Part shown: positions 60,491-64,000 of the stretch, piece by piece
Layout: each line of letters begins with the position of its first letter
Numbering within the stretch: position 1 is the first letter of the stretch
Source: Dromaius novaehollandiae
Lineage: Eukaryota; Chordata; Aves; Casuariiformes; Dromaiidae
Direction of reading: 5' to 3'
DNA length: 64,000 bases
Assembly (NCBI RefSeq): GCF_036370855.1
Contig: NC_088112.1
Coordinates: forward strand, 20,266,469-20,330,468
Notes under the pieces: model-generated
What the model was told of the DNA's origin: nothing
The model's database searches: none
What the model saw: the letters and a program-made list of their open reading frames with translations, nothing else
Made by a program: the position numbers and the translations under genes

Positions 60491-63400
60491 CAATATTTTT
60501 CTGTGTTGTTATTGACTCATTTCTGTCAGAGGCACCAGAATAATAAGTAGAATCCAGCTGTCAAAATTCATCCAGTTTTGTGAAAAAAAAATCTTCACTA
60601 AATTTACAAAAGTTAATATAGAAAATTATGAATTTATCTTAAAGGGTTCCAGCTCAGAACTGAAGATAAACACAATTCCCAGTCTTTTAAAGGGATAATT
60701 ATTTGAGGAGCTTCTGTTCCTCTACCCTTGTGCTCCAGGAGGGGTGGACCCAGGTATCAGGTATTGAAGGGACCTGGAGCTTTTTTTTTGGTCTCCAACT
60801 TTTTGTTTACCTGAAGGAGCTTAAGAAAGACTTTTGCAAGCATAAGGTAATTTATGGCTGGTCCAGGTCTGAAATCCCAGTTGTTATTTACCTGGAACTG
60901 GGTAGCCCTGTGTTAGGGAATTGTTCTTTTCCTTGACTGCACAAATGTAATTTTAAATTTACTCCCATGTGTATTACAGCATGGGAGATGAAAATTTGCT
61001 TTCTGCAAGCATTCGCTCTAGTGGAAGTGGCTCACACAGATGTCGACCGAAAAAATAAATCCCAAACCCCCATGGGACTAGGCAGAATCAAGCATTAGGA
61101 GGTTTGCACGGCATCGTCTTTGCTGAGGGCCTGTCTGCAAGGCAGGAAGGCTTCAGCTCTGTCGCAGCCTGACCCGAGTGAGACGTTTAGCTCCGAGGGG
61201 CCCTGGGTTTTTGCAAGGAGGTCACCGCCGCTCCCTCACCGGCCGCGGGGCTGGGGTTAGGTCCGGGCAGGTTTTCTACCATCCGCAGTCTTGCAGGTCT
61301 GACCCTGTGTGGTGCTGAGCGCTTCTGCCCAGCACCTGGGGTTACCCACCACTTCGCAGGACGGACCCCAAGGAGGAATTTTAGCAGGTCTCCTGGGGGC
61401 GGCTTGGCATGGCGTTCTCGGGGTAAGGGACTGAGGTACTCGTGCTGCCCAAGGGCAGCGTTCCTCCTGCAGAACTAGGTCATGTTCATTGGATACGTAC
61501 GCAGAACCGCCACTGCTTCCAGGGGGATCTCTCCGCGTGGATCCAGTTTGGCTACGAGGGAGATGATGGCATGGATAAGTGATCCATGGTTTTGAGGAGG
61601 TTTTTGCCTCTATTAATGTGCAGAAAAATTATTCACTTATTAAATTATAAAATGAAAGTATGAGCCAGCTGTGTTTCCTGACAGGACTTTGATTTAGCAG
61701 AGCTCTGGAAGGCCTCTTTCTCGGTGGAGTCTTTGGAAGAAGTTACTTTGCATCAGAATGGACAGAAAACTGAGGCTTAGGGTTTTGTGTACACAGAAGT
61801 ACCATAATGTGGCAGGAGAGGTGGCTGAATGGAGTAGGGGATGCAAGTATTTGAGACCAAACGTACACGACGAAGCCTGAGATCTGCTTGTCACAGGGAA
61901 GGGGCCAAGCAGGGACTTTTGATGAGCTCTTCCTTTCACTTTCAGAAACCTTGGCTGAAGAATGAGCCACCGATCCACAGATGACTGGACTCGGCGCCAG
62001 TCGATCAGTCAACTGGTCAGACTTTGTCCAAAGACGCAAGTGAAAATAAGTTTGTAAGAGTCAAGCACTGAGACTGGTGGAAAAGGCACCATTGACTGGG
62101 AGGCCCTGTTGCAAGGGAGACAGGATTTCCATAGAAATTTTGGCTAAAAGCTTTGGCAGAGCAGCTTGGAAAGTCTGTTACAAACAGGTACAATTCTTGC
62201 CAGTGTCTTGAGGCTGGGCTAAACGTCAGGGCTCCTGTCCTCTCTGCTGCTGTAAGGACCTACCCTCAGCTTCCGTAGCACTCCCACCCAAATCTATTCA
62301 TTTTCCTCACTGCAAAACACCTTTAAATGCTCACACCGAATCCTTTTTGTCCCAACATGGACATAGCCCTTAAAAGCCGTTCCTCACCCAAGTAATGTGG
62401 ATCACAGCTCTCCCTCCTTGCCACCACCACAAATAGATGGAGGTCCAGCATTTTCCTCCCACAGCCAATTCTTTCCTGGTCCCTCCTGGCTCTCCTAGCT
62501 GGAATTTTCCCTATCAGGCTTTTCAGCTCAGAGGGGCTGACGAGCAAGGACGCCGGCACTGCCCTGGCTTCCAGCCTGGGAGGAGACGGCAGGCAAGGCT
62601 TCGAGTCGTGCTCCTCTCCCAGGCTTTCTTCGGGGTCAGTCCCACCTCCTCGCTGGGTCCCGGTGGGATCAGCCTGCTCTGATCCTTATTTCGAAGGACC
62701 GGTGACCCAACAGCACTGCATTTCCCTGGATTTACAGCCTGCCGCCCGCTCGTCAGCCCAGCGTCGCCGCCGGCATCGGAAAGCGTGGCGTGAGGCTTGA
62801 GCGAAACCAGTACGGTTTAAGGCCTTTTCTCCGGCGTCTGGTTTCTTTCACAATTGATCCGTTGGGTAGTTTTGATAGTGAAAATCATAATGAGGGAAAG
62901 TTTTAATCTGAACAGTCAAACAGACAAAAGAAGAATGATCTGGAAAAAAATCCCCCAAACTCCTTTTGCCTGCCATGCAGCGTGAAATGGAAATAAAGGT
63001 GGCCACTGCCTGTACTCGACAACGCTGTGACATGTGATATTTTCAGAGGTATCTTGGGAACATCTACCACATTTTACAGCATGTGAGGCATATCATCTGG
63101 AGCCGTTTTGATCTCCTGTAACCTGTTCACAAATGCATATATTTCATAACAGGCCCCGCGCGTCGATAAGGATCTCTGAGCTTCTTCTGCGCGGTATCTG
63201 CAAACAATTCAAAGCTGTTCCACACAAACAAATGTGAGAACCCCCTGACCACAGACTGCCTTTAGAGCAGACCAAGATTTGATGTTACTCATATCTTCCA
63301 GTACCTGTCAGAGTTCAAACAGGAAACCTGGTTTTTCCTCTAATGTCAACAACTCTTTTTTCTGAACAGGCGTTCGGCAGCAGGCGCACGCTCGAGCGGT

Positions 63401-64000
63401 GGAAGTCCTGTGTTTCTTCAGGACAAACAAGAGCTTGCTCTGGTACGTCATTGGTGACATTAACAAGAGCTGAATATGTGGTTTTCGGTGATCCTGTGGG
63501 TGCTTCTATAGAAACGGACATACTGGCTTTGAACAATCACACAAAAAAGGAATTCATTCATACAGGATATAGGTACCGCTTAGCGAAGGACTCGCTTCAG
63601 ATAGTGCTTCGCTTAGGAAAGGTCAGAAAAACGTGAGTGCTCTTTCTTTTGGCGGTGCTGTTTTTTGTGTGCTTACTTGGTAGCACTTTTCATCACTTCA
63701 GCGTGTTTGTCATTTATCTGCTGTCCTGCTTTCCAGCGCTTCATTGATGTAACACGAAAAGTTTAAATAGAATAAGTATTTGCATTTACCAGTAAGGACG
63801 TTTCATCTGAGCACCTCAGCTATGAATTAATCAATATGTCCCCATACAGCATGCCAGTAGCCTGATATCCAGGTCAGGGATTTGGCCATAGCCACGCATG
63901 GATTTTTTGGCACTGTTGGGAACAGAAGTCAGGAATCGTAGCTAACAGATATCCCCGCTAAGCAGTACATGTTACCTTTCATAATGCTAATTAATAAATG

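Larger units (their letters stand above)
58680..64000. other. Intergenic to window end, no gene recognised
   Basis: AT-rich sequence with GC-richer stretches at 61130-61420 and 62740-62800. 59620-60320 is AT-rich with many ATTA/TAAT cores and could be a regulatory element. A 97-codon open frame at 63343-63636 (plus) has no recognisable features and is not called as a gene. Confidence 0.5.

Noticed and set aside
63343-63636. A 97-codon frame near the right edge
   Set aside because: No domain or exon context recognised.
1-64000. tRNA, rRNA, CRISPR arrays, prokaryotic operons, telomeric repeats
   Set aside because: No characteristic sequence seen; the window is vertebrate nuclear DNA.

Overview
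This is vertebrate nuclear DNA, almost certainly from a bird or another archosaur/sauropsid. It has spliced genes with GT/AG introns, CpG islands, old CR1-type LINE remnants and MITE-like dispersed repeats of the kind seen in turtle, crocodile and bird genomes. There are no bacterial-style operons, rRNA, tRNA or CRISPR arrays. No assembly gaps are visible.

The only protein-coding gene I can support is the 5' end of TCF7 (T-cell factor 1, a TCF/LEF transcription factor of the Wnt/beta-catenin pathway), read on the minus strand. Coding exon 1 is 25764-25961 (beta-catenin-binding domain), exon 2 is 25603-25669 and exon 3 is 25372-25478. They are joined in frame by two very short GC-rich introns (94 and 124 nt), giving about the first 124 residues. 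Everything from 25371 down to 1 looks like intron 3, still open at the window edge. The context-dependent regulatory exons and the HMG-box exons must lie beyond position 1.

Region by region: 1-25371 is a long intron with several internal CpG islands (about 7540-8700, 13700-14300, 22640-23200), which are candidate internal promoters or regulatory islands. 25372-26480 is the TCF7 5' exons and promoter island, including a TCF/LEF site next to a GC-rich 'helper'-like motif. 26476-27530 holds a CA microsatellite, a 13-bp perfect hairpin and a 0.9-kb alternating purine-pyrimidine repeat with a 90-bp period. 27540-35030 is upstream flank that remains CpG-rich, with candidate enhancers. 35040-49900 is strikingly CpG-depleted intergenic DNA with dispersed repeat relics. 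49915-50125 is an isolated small CpG island with a strong CTCF-like motif. 50126-64000 is intergenic, with two CR1 remnants (51250-51560, 53480-54260), a MITE-like relic (60396-60490) and scattered GC-rich patches.

The most unusual large-scale signal is the sharp change in CpG density near 35.03 kb. The TCF7 side keeps roughly 15-30 CpGs per 600 bp even outside islands, while a hand-counted 600-bp stretch at 42001-42600 has none. This looks like a germline-hypomethylated domain around TCF7 with a defined edge. A translocation or assembly junction is the alternative.
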